A DNA stretch of 64,000 nucleotides from Verrucomicrobiota bacterium (GTDB taxonomy: Bacteria; Verrucomicrobiota; Verrucomicrobiia; Limisphaerales; J093), in contig JAOSKK010000012.1 in NCBI GenBank assembly GCA_027493615.1, forward strand, positions 62,001-126,000, read 5' to 3'. Both the position numbers and the translations under genes were made by a program. Below, in pieces: positions 41,914-51,221 of this stretch; the first letter of the stretch is position 1; the number at the start of each line of letters is the position of its first letter. Below the pieces are notes generated by a model. It ran no database searches, was not told where the DNA came from, and worked only from the letters and a program-made list of their open reading frames with translations.

Positions 41914-43505
41914 ATGCAGATCGACATCACGCTGACCTCACAACCCATCGAGGGACATCCCGACTGGCCGGGAGAACGGGTCGGGCAGGCGGGAGCCGTG
42001 GCCCGGTTCCGGGGAATCGTCCGCGGCGAAGAGGAGGGCCGCCGCATCGTGGCCCTCGAGTACGAGGCCTACGCGTCCATGGCCGAACGGGTCATGCGAC
42101 GAATCCTCGACGAACTGGGCGCAGCCCATCCTTGCGACTATGTGCGGGTGATTCATCGCCTGGGTGTGATCCCCGTAGGCGAGACGGCCATCGAGGTGTT
42201 GGCGGCTTCGGCCCACCGCGCCGAACCCTTCGCGCTGCTGGCCGCCTTCATGGACCAGCTCAAGCAGGACGTGCCCATCTGGAAGTGTCGCGCGCTCTCC
42301 GGGGGCGCCGTGTCGGCCGAAGAAGCGGCGGCGCGGGTGCGACAGCTTTGCCCGCCCCTCGAGACCGAGCGCGTACCGCTGGCCGACGCCGCCGGTCGGA
42401 CGCTGCGCGAGACGATCCGGGCAACGGAGGACCAGCCAGCCTTTGACCGCTCGGCCATGGACGGCTACGCCGTGCGCCTGGACGAGTCCGCCACCCGGCT
42501 GCGGGTCGTGGACGACATCCGCGCCGGCGACTGGAAACCCCGGTCCCTCCAGCCCGGGAGGCTGTGCGCATCGCCACCGGAGGCGCGCTCCCGGACGCAG
42601 ACTTGGGCGTGGTGAAACAGGAGGACACCACGCGTGAGGGCGATACCCTCACCGTGCTCCGCCGCGAGACCGAGCGTCACATCCGCTTCCGGGGTGAAGA
42701 CGCCCGGGCCGGCCAGGTGCTGGTCGAAGAAGGCACTGTGTTGCGGCCCGGCGCGTTGGCTCTCCTGGCCAGCCTGGGCCATACTCAACCGCTCGTCAGT
42801 CGCTTACCGCGCGTGGGCCACATCGCGACCGGTAGTGAAATCGTGCCCCGGACCAGACGCCGAGCCCCGGCCAGATCCGCGATTCGAACTCCACGCTGGT
42901 CCGCGCGTTCTTCCGCCGTTGGGGCGTTGTGCCCGAGTCCGGCCGCGTGCCCGAGGACGAGACGGCGGCACGCGAGGCCATCGCGCGGCATCTGAGGCCG
43001 GGCGCCGAAGCCGATCTGCTGCTTATCTCGGGCGGGGCCAGCGTGGGCGAACAGGATTTTACCCGGCGGTTGCTCGAGGACCTCGGCTTCGCCCTGCTCG
43101 TTCAGGGCACCAAGGCACGGCCGGGCAAGCCTCTGCTGGTCGGCCGGCGCGGTCGCACGCTCGCCTTTGGCCTGCCCGGCAACCCGCTGGCCCACTTCGT
43201 CTGTCTCAACCTTTACGTCCGGACCGCTCTGCGCGCCCTGGCCGGTCGCCCGGAGGTCCCCCGGTTCCAGACAGGGGGTGTTGGTGGCGGCGTTGGACGG
43301 GGGCGGGAACCCGCGTGGAGACTTTTTGGCCGGCCCACCGGATTCACCAGGACGGTGGCGACCTGCTCACGCCGCTGCGCTGGAGCAGTTCGGGCGATCT
43401 CACCGCGCTGGCGATGGCGAACGCCCTGGTCCGGGTTGCCCCGGGGGTGGGCCACCTTCCGCCCACAGCCGCGTTCCCTTCCTGGACACGGAGGAGGCGT
43501 CATGA
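41914..43505 (+). CDS. MoaE-MoeA fusion: molybdopterin synthase large subunit plus molybdopterin molybdotransferase, about five frameshifts
   Basis: Residues 1-130 are MoaE: LEYEAYASMAERVMRRILDE, VIHRLGVIPVGETAIEVLAA and the C-terminal FMDQLKQDVPIWKCRAL with the conserved lysines. Within the same open frame MoeA begins at once (SAEEAAARVRQLCPPLETER, then DQPAFDRSAMDGYAVRL), with no separate start-stop pair. MoeA continues through breaks at 42556 (G3, should be G4), 42846-42849 (C4, should be C5), 43274-43278 (G5, should be G4), about 43308 and about 43475. It has LLISGGASVGEQDFTRRLL, KARPGKPLLVGRRGRTLAFG and GLPGNPLAHFVCLNLYVRT. MoaE with MoaD puts dithiolene sulfur on precursor Z; MoeA inserts molybdate. 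The stop overlaps the mog ATG. moaA, moaC and moaD are not in the window. Confidence 0.88.
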
Positions 43506-43993
43506 AGATCGGTCGGATCACGATCAGCGACCGGGCCAGCGCCGGGGTGTATGCGGACGGCAGCGGGCCGGTCATCGAGCGCATCCTGGCCGAGGCTTTC
43601 GGCGCCGAGGTCGAGCAACTGTCGGCCATCGTGCCCGACGAGGTGCCGCTGATAGTGGCGAAACTCCGTGCCTTTGCCGACGAAGCGGGGTGCGACTTGA
43701 TCGTCACGACCGGCGGGACGGGCATCGCCGCCCGGGATGTGACGCCGGAAGCCACGCGTGCGGTGCTCGAGAAGGAACTGCCCGGTTTCGGCGAACTCAT
43801 GCGGATGCAGTCCTTCGCCAAGGTGCGGACGGCGATTCTCTCACGGGCCACGGCCGGGACGCGCGGGCGATCGCTGATCATCAATCTGCCCGGCAAACCG
43901 TCCGCGGTCCGGGAATGCCTTGAGGTGCTGCTGCCGGCGATCCGCGAAGGGGTGGCGCACCTGCGCGGCGAAGACCATGGGGTCAAACATTGA
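43502..43993 (+). CDS. mog: Molybdopterin adenylyltransferase (Mog/MoaB family)
   Basis: An intact 163-residue protein, MKIGRITISDRASAGVYADG, with the family signature DLIVTTGGTGIAARDVTPEA and the C-terminal IINLPGKPSAVRECLEVLLP. It adenylates molybdopterin so that MoeA can insert molybdate. The ATG overlaps the MoaE-MoeA stop (ATGA), consistent with coupled expression of two consecutive pathway steps. Confidence 0.93.
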   Translation: MKIGRITISDRASAGVYADGSGPVIERILAEAFGAEVEQLSAIVPDEVPLIVAKLRAFADEAGCDLIVTTGGTGIAARDVTPEATRAVLEKELPGFGELMRMQSFAKVRTAILSRATAGTRGRSLIINLPGKPSAVRECLEVLLPAIREGVAHLRGEDHGVKH

Positions 43994-44023
43994 CATTTGA
44001 CAATCGTGACCCCGTTGGCCCGC

Positions 44024-46006
44024 TTACTTGAGCGCGTTGAGCGCGCCCTCGGCCTTCTTGCGGGTCGGGCTGTTCTGCGAACGATCCAGCACCATCTGGA
44101 GGGCCTGCCGGCGCACCTCGGGTGAGGCGTCGGTCAGACGCTTGAGGGCGCCACGGCCACGATGGCCAGGTACGCTTCCTCGGCGACGGCACGATCGTTG
44201 GCGAGTGTCCCAAGCAGATCCAGCGAGCTGGCCGTCGGCAACGTTCCCAACGCCGCGATGGCCAGACGCTTCTCTTCCGGCCGTTGGATCAGGGTGAGCA
44301 GTTCCTTGACCTGGCCCACTTTCTCGGCGTCCGAGAACCGCTTGTTCTCCTGGATGTACTGCAGGTAACCGCGCACGCCCTGGAGTTGGTGGGCGAGTTT
44401 CTTGCCGGACTTGGCCAGGTTCAGCAGGGGTTCGGCGGCGCCGACATCGTCCGGCCAGTTGTTCGGCCAGGTGGCGAGCAGGCCCACGGCATCGTCCTGG
44501 ACGGCTTCGTCGGCGTCGTTGATGGCCCGGGTGACGGCGGCCAGCGCCTCGGCCCCCACCCACGGACGCCAGCAAGTGGAGGCCGGCCATGCGCAACTCG
44601 CTGTCCGGATGCTGGGCGAGCGGCAGCAGGGCGGGCACGCACCGCGTTCCCGCGCGGGCGCAGAGCGCAGTGAGGGCTTTCTGGAGATCGCTGCGGACCG
44701 GGGCGTCGGAGGTCTTGGCGAGGAGTTTCACAAGGTCCGCAGCCTGGGCTTCGTTGCCGAGGGCTCCGACACCTTCGATGGCCGCCCGGCGGGTGGCCGG
44801 GTCCAGACTTTCGACGCTGCGGAGCACGGTGGGCAGCGCGGCGGTGAGCCGGCGTTGGGCGGCGAGTTCCAGCAAGGCCTGGAGGGTCTTCCCGGTGGCC
44901 CGGGGCAGGCGGGACACCAGATCGGCGTCCACCGCCGGACCTTCGAGCTTGAGCAGGGCGACCTTGGCGGCCGAGGCCAGACGGGCGTCGTCACCGGCGG
45001 CCGCTTCGAGCAGGACCGGCACGCTGGCGGCGTCGCCCTCATGTTCGAGGACGCGGATCGCGGCGAGGCGCAGTTCGGTCGAACCGCTCCCGGCCGCCTT
45101 CAATACGGCGGGCATGACGGCGTCATCGGAGCGATCGGCGAGGGCCAACAGGACAAGCGGCTGCCGATCGGCGGGCGCGCGGTTCAACTCCGCCACCAAC
45201 GCCTCGGTGACGGAGCGGCCCGGCAACTCGCGCGCGACGCGGAGGCCGATGCGGTAGAACTCGGGCTCGGTCGAGTGCAACTGTTCGAGCAGCAGCGGGA
45301 GGCCGTCGGACTGCCGGGCGAGAATCGCGCCCCGGGTGGCTTCGATGACGCGCGGCCGGATGACGTTCGCCTTCCGGACCGCGTCGTAGAGCTTGACTGC
45401 CTCCGCGTTGTTACCGCCGGCCAGGGACCGTTCGGCGCAGAGGATGAGGCCTTCGGCCACGGCCGAACCCACGTCGCCGCGGGTCGTGGCCAGCGCCGGG
45501 AGGAGGGCCTGGGCGGCGGCGGCTGAGCCGATGCGACCCAGGGCGATGGCCGCCGCTGAAGCCACCTCCGCATCGGGATCTTTGAGCCTGGCCACCAGAC
45601 CGTCGGTGGCTTGGGCGTCGCGTCGGACGCCGATCGAATTGATGACGCCCACGAGCAGGCGACCTTCGACGCGGGCGAGGGCGTCGCGCAGGGCGGCATC
45701 AGCGGCGGGGCCGGGGATGGCCTCAAGCGCGATGCGTGCCCAGGAGCTGAGGTCGGGATCGGCCAGCAGCGGGGCGAGCGCGGGGACGGCGGCCGCGGTT
45801 CCGTAGATGGCCAGTTGCTTGCAAGGGATGGCCTTGTCCGCGGCCGGCGCGGCGGATTGGAGGATGCGGATCAACTCCTGCTCCTTGGCCCGGGATTCGG
45901 CGGCACGATCCGCCGCGGAGGCAGGGGCGAGGAGCAGGGCGAGCGCCGCGGTTAGCGTGAGGACGAAGCGGACTGACCCGCGAGTCGAGAGAGAGGTAAG
46001 CGTCAT
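44024..46006 (-). CDS. Secreted HEAT-repeat protein, two frameshifts
   Basis: About 660 residues, with a signal peptide (GSVRFVLTLTAALALLLAPA SA) followed by HEAT/armadillo-like repeats along the whole length. Examples are QLAIYGTAAAVPALAPLLAD, DAEVASAAAIALGRIGSAAA, STELRLAAIRVLEHEGDAAS and DSELRMAGLHLLASV. Breaks lie near 44563 and 44155. The end reads RKKAEGALNALK. No catalytic site is visible. It follows the Gfo/Idh/MocA gene by 42 bp on the same strand. Such exported HEAT proteins are common in PVM bacteria, often as binding scaffolds. Confidence 0.85.
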   Translation of the reverse strand: MTLTSLSTRGSVRFVLTLTAALALLLAPASAADRAAESRAKEQELIRILQSAAPAADKAIPCKQLAIYGTAAAVPALAPLLADPDLSSWARIALEAIPGPAADAALRDALARVEGRLLVGVINSIGVRRDAQATDGLVARLKDPDAEVASAAAIALGRIGSAAAAQALLPALATTRGDVGSAVAEGLILCAERSLAGGNNAEAVKLYDAVRKANVIRPRVIEATRGAILARQSDGLPLLLEQLHSTEPEFYRIGLRVARELPGRSVTEALVAELNRAPADRQPLVLLALADRSDDAVMPAVLKAAGSGSTELRLAAIRVLEHEGDAASVPVLLEAAAGDDARLASAAKVALLKLEGPAVDADLVSRLPRATGKTLQALLELAAQRRLTAALPTVLRSVESLDPATRRAAIEGVGALGNEAQAADLVKLLAKTSDAPVRSDLQKALTALCARAGTRCVPALLPLAQHPDSELRMAGLHLLASVGGGRGAGRRHPGHQRRRRSRPGRCRGPARHLAEQLAGRCRRRRTPAEPGQVRQETRPPTPGRARLPAVHPGEQAVLGRRESGPGQGTAHPDPTAGREASGHRGVGNVADGQLAGSAWDTRQRSCRRRGSVPGHRGRGALKRLTDASPEVRRQALQMVLDRSQNSPTRKKAEGALNALK

Positions 46007-46048
46007 AAAAGGGTCCGGGGATGAGGCGGTTGCGTTGCGGTGGTCGGA

Positions 46049-47374
46049 TCAGACACGCCAGGGATCGCGAAGGGCTTCCGAGCGGAGGCGGTTGGCCTCT
46101 TCATCGCCGATGAACTCATTCTTACGCGGGTCATACTGGACCTTGCGGTTGAGGTACAGGGCGATGTTGGCGGCGTGGCAGGCAATGTGGGCCCAGCACG
46201 CGACGTCGGCGTTGGCACGGGTGTGGCCACGGGTCTTGACGCCATCGAGGAAGTCCCGCACGTGGAAGTCGGCCGGGTAACCGCCGATCTTGGCGCCCCT
46301 GCCTTGCAGCAGGGCTTCGGAACTCGCGACGAGGTCGCCGTTGTCGGCGGTTTCCACCCAGGCACGGTCGCCCTCGAAGCGGACGGGGCAGGAGCCGAGG
46401 GGCAGCCAGCCGTCGTTGCGGAGGATGAGGCGGGTGCCGTTGGCGTAACGGGCGAACAGCTTGCCGTCTTTGGGCTCGTACTCGACGGGCGCCGTGTCAT
46501 CGGCCTGGTTGGCCCACTGGCAGAGATCCACGCAGTGCGAACCCCATTCGAGGCAACCGCCACCGGTGAGGCCGCCGCCCTTCTCGAAGTTGAAGCCGTC
46601 GAGAAACCGGCGGTTGAACGGCCGCCAGGCTGCCGGGCCGAGGTACAGGTCCCAGTCCACCTCCTCCTTTGGCGGCGCCGTTTCGGGGGCCATCCAGCCG
46701 CTCATCGAGGTCCCCAACCCCCCGGGGTGCGCGTACAGGGTCTCCAGCTTGCCGAGCTTGCCGCGGTGCGCCAGTTCGACCGCGAACGCGAAGTTCGGCA
46801 GACTGCGCCGCTGCGTGCCGGCCTGGAACACCCGTCCCGTGCGACGGAAGGCGTCGGCGAGGGCGAAGCTCTCCGCGATGTTCTTGGTGCAGGGTTTCTC
46901 GCAATAGACATCCTTGCCGGCCTGCGCGGCGAGGATCGAGGCGGCGGCGTGCCAGTTCGGACCGGTGGCGATCAGGACGGCATCGATGTCCGGGCGGGCC
47001 AGCAGTTCGCGCAGATCGCGGTAGGTGGCACAGTCCTGGTTGCCGTACTTGGTGTCGGCCAACTTCTTGATGGCGTCCCGGCGGGCGGCCTTCACGTCGG
47101 CGATGGCGACGAACTGCACGTCGGGTTCCTGCAGAAAACAGCCGAGGACATAAGCGCCGCGGTTGCCGATGCCGATGGCGCCGAGCACGACCCGCTGGCT
47201 GGGCGCGATGCCCCCGTCCTTGCCCAGGACGGATCCGGGCACGATCTGCGGGGCAAGCAGGACGGCGCCCGCTTGGAGGGTGGTCTTGAGGAAACCCCGA
47301 CGGGTCAGGGCCGAGGTTTCACCGGCGAGTGGGGCCGGTGCGGCAGTCGTGAGGGGAGGACGGGACGGGTTCAT
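46049..47374 (-). CDS. Tat-exported Gfo/Idh/MocA family oxidoreductase
   Basis: An intact protein of about 441 residues from the ATG at 47374 (an in-frame ATG at 47398 is possible). A Tat signal (ALTRRGFLKTTLQAGAVLLA) precedes the Rossmann fold VVLGAIGIGNRGAYVLGCFL and the catalytic motif GKDVYCEKPCTKNIAESFAL. The C-terminal oxidoreductase domain has GGLTGGGCLEWGSHCVDLCQ. It is expected in the periplasm with a tightly held NAD(P), as for glucose-fructose oxidoreductase and glycosidase-like relatives; the substrate sugar is unknown. It is divergent from the inositol transporter, and the HEAT gene follows. Confidence 0.92.
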   Translation of the reverse strand: MNPSRPPLTTAAPAPLAGETSALTRRGFLKTTLQAGAVLLAPQIVPGSVLGKDGGIAPSQRVVLGAIGIGNRGAYVLGCFLQEPDVQFVAIADVKAARRDAIKKLADTKYGNQDCATYRDLRELLARPDIDAVLIATGPNWHAAASILAAQAGKDVYCEKPCTKNIAESFALADAFRRTGRVFQAGTQRRSLPNFAFAVELAHRGKLGKLETLYAHPGGLGTSMSGWMAPETAPPKEEVDWDLYLGPAAWRPFNRRFLDGFNFEKGGGLTGGGCLEWGSHCVDLCQWANQADDTAPVEYEPKDGKLFARYANGTRLILRNDGWLPLGSCPVRFEGDRAWVETADNGDLVASSEALLQGRGAKIGGYPADFHVRDFLDGVKTRGHTRANADVACWAHIACHAANIALYLNRKVQYDPRKNEFIGDEEANRLRSEALRDPWRV

Positions 47375-47597
47375 GGGGATCGATCTCGATATGTTCATTG
47401 CCGAAAGCCAACGGGCTGGTCGGGCGAGTCTGGGGAAGTCCACCGTCGCTGTCCACCGCGGAGATGCGGGGGATTTGCCTTTACCTGTGGGAAAGGCGGC
47501 CTACGCTGCGCGGCATTCACACAAGCGAACCGAATCCTGATCATGCCGTGAACCGGGTCTGCCGACCGCCCCAACAGACTCGCAGGCGCCGCCCGCG

Positions 47598-49097
47598 ATG
47601 AGGGGGCCGTTCCCATTGCTCGAGATGCGCGGCATCGGGAAGTCCTTCCCCGGCGTGCGCGCCCTCGATGCTGTCGACTTCGACTTGCGCGCCGGCGAGG
47701 TGCACGTGCTGCTCGGCGAGAACGGCGCGGGCAAGTCCACGCTCATGCGCATCCTCAGCGGCGCCTGCCCCAGCGACACCGGCGAGATCCGGTTGGACGG
47801 GCAGCCCGTGGTGATCCACAGCCCCCACCACGCCCGCGCGCTGGGCATCAGCACCATTTACCAGGAGTTCAACCTGGTGCCGCACCTGTCCGCGGGGGTG
47901 AACATCTTCCTGGGTCGCGAACCCGCCCAGGCCCTCGGCTTCGTCAACCCTCGGCGGCTGCACGAACGCGCGGGCGAGGTCCTGACCCAACTCGGCATCC
48001 GCCTGGACCCCGCCACCCGCGTCGAACAACTGAGCGTGGCCCAACAGCAGATGGTCGAGGTGGCGCGGGCGCTGGCCTTCGCGGCCCGGATCCTCATCAT
48101 GGACGAACCCACCTCGGCTCTAACCGCCGCCGAAAGCCGGACGCTGTTCGCCCTGATCCGGTCCGTGCGCGATCGCGGCGTCGGCATCATCTACATCTCC
48201 CATCGCATGGAGGAGATCTTCGCCCTCGGCGATCGCGTCACGGTGCTGCGCGACGGACGCACCATCGCCACGCGGAACGTGGCCGGGGTGACCGTGGGCG
48301 AGCTGATCCGGTTGATGGCCGATCGCGAGCTGAAGGACCACTTTCCGCGCCGCCGCGTCCCGCCGGGCGAACCCGTCCTCGAAGTGAGCCAGGTGTCGAC
48401 CCGGGACAAGTTGCGCGACGTGAGCTTCACGCTGCGCCAGGGCGAGATCCTCGGAGTGGCAGGCCTGCTCGGTTCCGGTCGAAGCACGCTGGCACGCGTG
48501 TTGTTCGGGGCGGTGCGTCCGACGATGGGCTGCGTGCGGGTGCACTCCCGCCAGGCCCGGATTGGTTCGCCGGCCGCGGCGATCCGCCTGGGCATCGGTT
48601 ATCTGGCCGAGGACCGGAAACAGCAAGGACTTGTGCTCCCGCTGAGCGTCCGCCAGAACATCGCCCTGCCCAACACCGACCTGGCCTACCCTTTCGGCGT
48701 GCGGCGGCCCGTGCGCGAGCGCGAGTTGGTGGCGGCGCAGGTCGAGCAGTTGCGGATCAAGACGCCGCACATCGACCAGCCGGTCGTGTACCTCAGCGGC
48801 GGCAACCAGCAGAAGGTCGTCCTGGCCAAGTGGCTCGCCCGTCAGGCCACGATTCTCATCTTCGACGAACCCACCCGCGGCATCGACGTGGCGACGAAGG
48901 TGGACATCTACGAACTGATGAACCGTCTCACCGCGCAGGGCGCGGCCATTCTCATGATCTCGTCCGACCTGCCCGAGGTCCTGGGCATGAGCGACCGCAT
49001 CCTGGTCATGCATGAGGGGCGGGTGGTCGGGGAATTCGATCCCCGGCAGGCGAATCAGGCGACGCTGGTGCGCGCCGCGTTGGGGGAGGCGCCATGA
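47598..49097 (+). CDS. Sugar ABC importer ATPase (RbsA/MglA type), probably for inositol
   Basis: An intact 499-residue double ABC ATPase. The first half has VLLGENGAGKSTLMRILSGA, a signature EQLSVAQQQMVEVARALAF and ILIMDEPTSALTAAESRTLF. The second has VAGLLGSGRSTLARVLFGAV, VYLSGGNQQKVVLAKWLARQ and LIFDEPTRGIDVATKVDIYE. This is the CUT2 carbohydrate importer ATPase. Its stop overlaps the permease start (ATGA). The inositol catabolic genes follow downstream in one direction, so inositol (as in Caulobacter IatA) is the likely cargo. Confidence 0.93.
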   Translation: MRGPFPLLEMRGIGKSFPGVRALDAVDFDLRAGEVHVLLGENGAGKSTLMRILSGACPSDTGEIRLDGQPVVIHSPHHARALGISTIYQEFNLVPHLSAGVNIFLGREPAQALGFVNPRRLHERAGEVLTQLGIRLDPATRVEQLSVAQQQMVEVARALAFAARILIMDEPTSALTAAESRTLFALIRSVRDRGVGIIYISHRMEEIFALGDRVTVLRDGRTIATRNVAGVTVGELIRLMADRELKDHFPRRRVPPGEPVLEVSQVSTRDKLRDVSFTLRQGEILGVAGLLGSGRSTLARVLFGAVRPTMGCVRVHSRQARIGSPAAAIRLGIGYLAEDRKQQGLVLPLSVRQNIALPNTDLAYPFGVRRPVRERELVAAQVEQLRIKTPHIDQPVVYLSGGNQQKVVLAKWLARQATILIFDEPTRGIDVATKVDIYELMNRLTAQGAAILMISSDLPEVLGMSDRILVMHEGRVVGEFDPRQANQATLVRAALGEAP

Positions 49098-50042
49098 AGC
49101 TCCGCACGCTCCTGGTCCATCACGCCCGCCAGTTCGGCACGCTGGCCGCCTTGCTGGTGCTCGTCGCCGTGCTCGCGATTCTCAGCCCGCATTTCCTCAC
49201 GCGGAGCAACCTGCTCACCGTGCTCGAGCAAACCGCGATCAACGCGATCATCGCCGTGGGGATGACCTTCGTGATCCTCAGCGCCGGCATTGACCTGGCC
49301 GTCGGTTCGGTCCTCGCGCTCTCGGGCATTGTGTTGGGCCTGCTCTTGCAGGCGGGCGTGCCCGTGCCCGTGGCCTTGCTGTTGACCGTCGGCACCGGCG
49401 GCGCTCTGCGGGTCGGTCAACGGGCTGCTGGTTACGTTCGGTCGCCTGCCCCCGTTTATCGCCACTCTGGGCATGATGAGCATGGCGCGCGGCACGGCGT
49501 TGCTGCTCACCCAGGGTCGCCCGGTCTCCGGATTCGACAGCGGGTTCCGGGCGCTGGCGACCGGCCAGTGGCTGCTCCTGCCGGCCCCGACCCTGATCAT
49601 GCTGGGCGTGTATGCCGCCGCCCACTTCCTGCTCACCCGGACCCGGTTCGGTCTCTACACTTACGCGATGGGCGGCAATGAACAGGCCACCCATCTGGCC
49701 GGCATCAATGTGTTCTTCCACAAGACGGCGATTTACGTGTTGTCCGGCTGCACCAGCGCCGTGGCCGCCATCGTTCTGACCGCGCGCCTCAATTCCGCCC
49801 AGCCCATCGCCGGCATCGCCTACGAACTGGACGCCATCGCCGCCACCGTCATCGGCGGGACCAGCCTCATGGGTGGCCAGGGCACCCTCGTGGGCACCCT
49901 CATCGGGGCCTTGATCATGGGCGTCCTCAAGAATGGCTTGAACCTGCTCGGCGTCTCGTCCTTTCTTCAGCAGATCATCATCGGGGGCGTCATCATCGCC
50001 GCCGTGCTGTTCGATACGCTCGTGAAACAACGTCGCTCATGA
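49094..50042 (+). CDS. Sugar ABC importer permease (RbsC type), one frameshift
   Basis: About 316 residues with multiple membrane helices. It starts MKLRTLLVHHARQFGTLAAL and has the RbsC hallmark VILSAGIDLAVGSVLALSGI. A break near 49405 restores ALCGSVNGLLVTFGRLPPFI and IATLGMMSMARG. The second half has TYAMGGNEQATHLAGINVFF and the coupling region AYELDAIAATVIGGTSLMGG. Stop and start overlap with the binding-protein gene (ATGA), giving a tight ATPase-permease-binding protein unit. Confidence 0.9.
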
Positions 50043-51091
50043 ATCGGATCGCCCCTTCGCCTCCTCACGTCGGCGCCCACGGTCTGCCGCGGGTTCGTCC
50101 GGAGTCTAAAGCACCCGGGCTGCCGTCGCTTGCCCGGCACGCCGGGTGGGGGTTCCTCGGACTGGTCCTGCTCCTGGGGTTGGTGACGGCTGGCTGCAAC
50201 CGCGCCGGAGCTCCCGCGTCGGCCAAGAACCACCGGACCCGCGTTGCCTTGGTGATGAAGACTCTCAACAGCCCGTTCTTTCTCGACATGAAACGCGGTG
50301 CGGAGGAGGCAGCGCGCGAGCTGGGCGTTGAGCTGGTGGCGCAGGCGCCCGAGCGGGAGGTGGACGTCGAGAAGCAGATGCAGATCGTCGAGAACCTGAT
50401 CCAAACCCGCGTGGACGCCCTCTGTCTGACGCCCAGCGGTTCCAAGGAACTCGTCCCCGTCGTCGGCAAAGCCAACCGCGCCGGCATCCCGGTGCTCATC
50501 GTGGATACCCGGCTGGACGAGGCAACCGTGCAGGCCGACGGCGTCCGTTACGTCTCGTTTATTGGTTCGGACAACTACGAAGGCGGCAGACTGGCGGGGC
50601 AGCATGTGGCCAGGCTCTTCCCGCAGCCTGCCCAGATCGCCATCCTCGAAGGCATCCCCGGCCACGAGACCCACGACAGCCGGATTCGCGGCTTTCGGGA
50701 TGGCCTCGCCGGGAGCCCGCATCTCAGGATTGTAGCGTCGCAACCGGCCAACGCTGAGCGGGACCAGGGCTTCAACGTGATGCAGAACCTGCTGCAGGCG
50801 CACCGCGACATCGCCGCGGTGTTCGCCAGCAACGACCTGATGGCTCTCGGTGCCCTGGAAGCGGTCGCCGCCGCGGGCCGAGCCGGCACCATCAAGATCC
50901 TCGGCTTCGACGCGACGGACGAGGCGCGCGAGGCCATCGCGGCTGGGCGGCTGGAGGCCTCCGTGGCGCAGAATCCGACGGCGATGGGGCGTCTGGCCGT
51001 GACCAAGGCGGTCGAGGCGCTGCAGGGTGGAACGTTACCCAACGCGATTCCCGTGAGCATCGAGCTGATCACTCAACCAAGGGGTCAGTAG
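50039..51091 (+). CDS. Sugar-binding lipoprotein of the ABC importer (RbsB/IbpA type)
   Basis: An intact protein of 350 residues. The leader is unusually long: about 40 residues precede the hydrophobic segment WGFLGLVLLLGLVTAG and the lipobox cysteine (AGCNRAG). The first residues (APSPPHVGAHGLPR) are encoded by dispersed repeat R2. The mature protein has TRVALVMKTLNSPFFLDMKR, CLTPSGSKELVPVVGKANRA, VLIVDTRLDEA and AAVFASNDLMALGALEAVAA, typical of periplasmic-binding-protein family 4 (ribose/inositol). The final residues RGQ and the TAG stop come from repeat R3. It would deliver the cyclitol to the permease. Confidence 0.92.
   Translation: MNRIAPSPPHVGAHGLPRVRPESKAPGLPSLARHAGWGFLGLVLLLGLVTAGCNRAGAPASAKNHRTRVALVMKTLNSPFFLDMKRGAEEAARELGVELVAQAPEREVDVEKQMQIVENLIQTRVDALCLTPSGSKELVPVVGKANRAGIPVLIVDTRLDEATVQADGVRYVSFIGSDNYEGGRLAGQHVARLFPQPAQIAILEGIPGHETHDSRIRGFRDGLAGSPHLRIVASQPANAERDQGFNVMQNLLQAHRDIAAVFASNDLMALGALEAVAAAGRAGTIKILGFDATDEAREAIAAGRLEASVAQNPTAMGRLAVTKAVEALQGGTLPNAIPVSIELITQPRGQ
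50058..50080 (+). repeat. Dispersed repeat R2 inside the lipoprotein leader
   Basis: The core CCTCCTCACGTCGGCGCC is followed by CAC. It is in frame, encodes PPHVGAH, and lies just after the coupled start codon. Other copies are at 20876, 27889, 62299 and in the array at 62347-62431. Confidence 0.8.
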
Positions 51092-51162
51092 ATACTATGC
51101 GCCAAGACCTCGCTAGACACGCCCTGGCTGGATCGCTTTGTATCATACTAGCTCCTGACCCC
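51081..51162. repeat. R3 inverted-repeat element, copy 1
   Basis: The left arm GGGGTCAGTAGATACTATG (51081-51099) and right arm CATACTAGCTCCTGACCCC (51144-51162) match as inverted repeats at 16 of 19 positions around a 44-bp centre. The left arm overlaps the end of the lipoprotein gene, and its TAG is that gene's stop codon. It looks like a small MITE or REPIN. Confidence 0.75.
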
Positions 51163-51221
51163 TGGGGTTTTGTGCTTTTCATCGTTCGCCTACCCGGCAA
51201 CCCTTCGCCCGTTCTGCCACG

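Noticed and set aside
46049..47374. This Gfo/Idh/MocA protein as a second inositol dehydrogenase of the iol operon
   Set aside because: It has a Tat signal, lies on the opposite strand and pairs with a HEAT-repeat gene. The cytoplasmic IolG at 57659 fits the pathway better.
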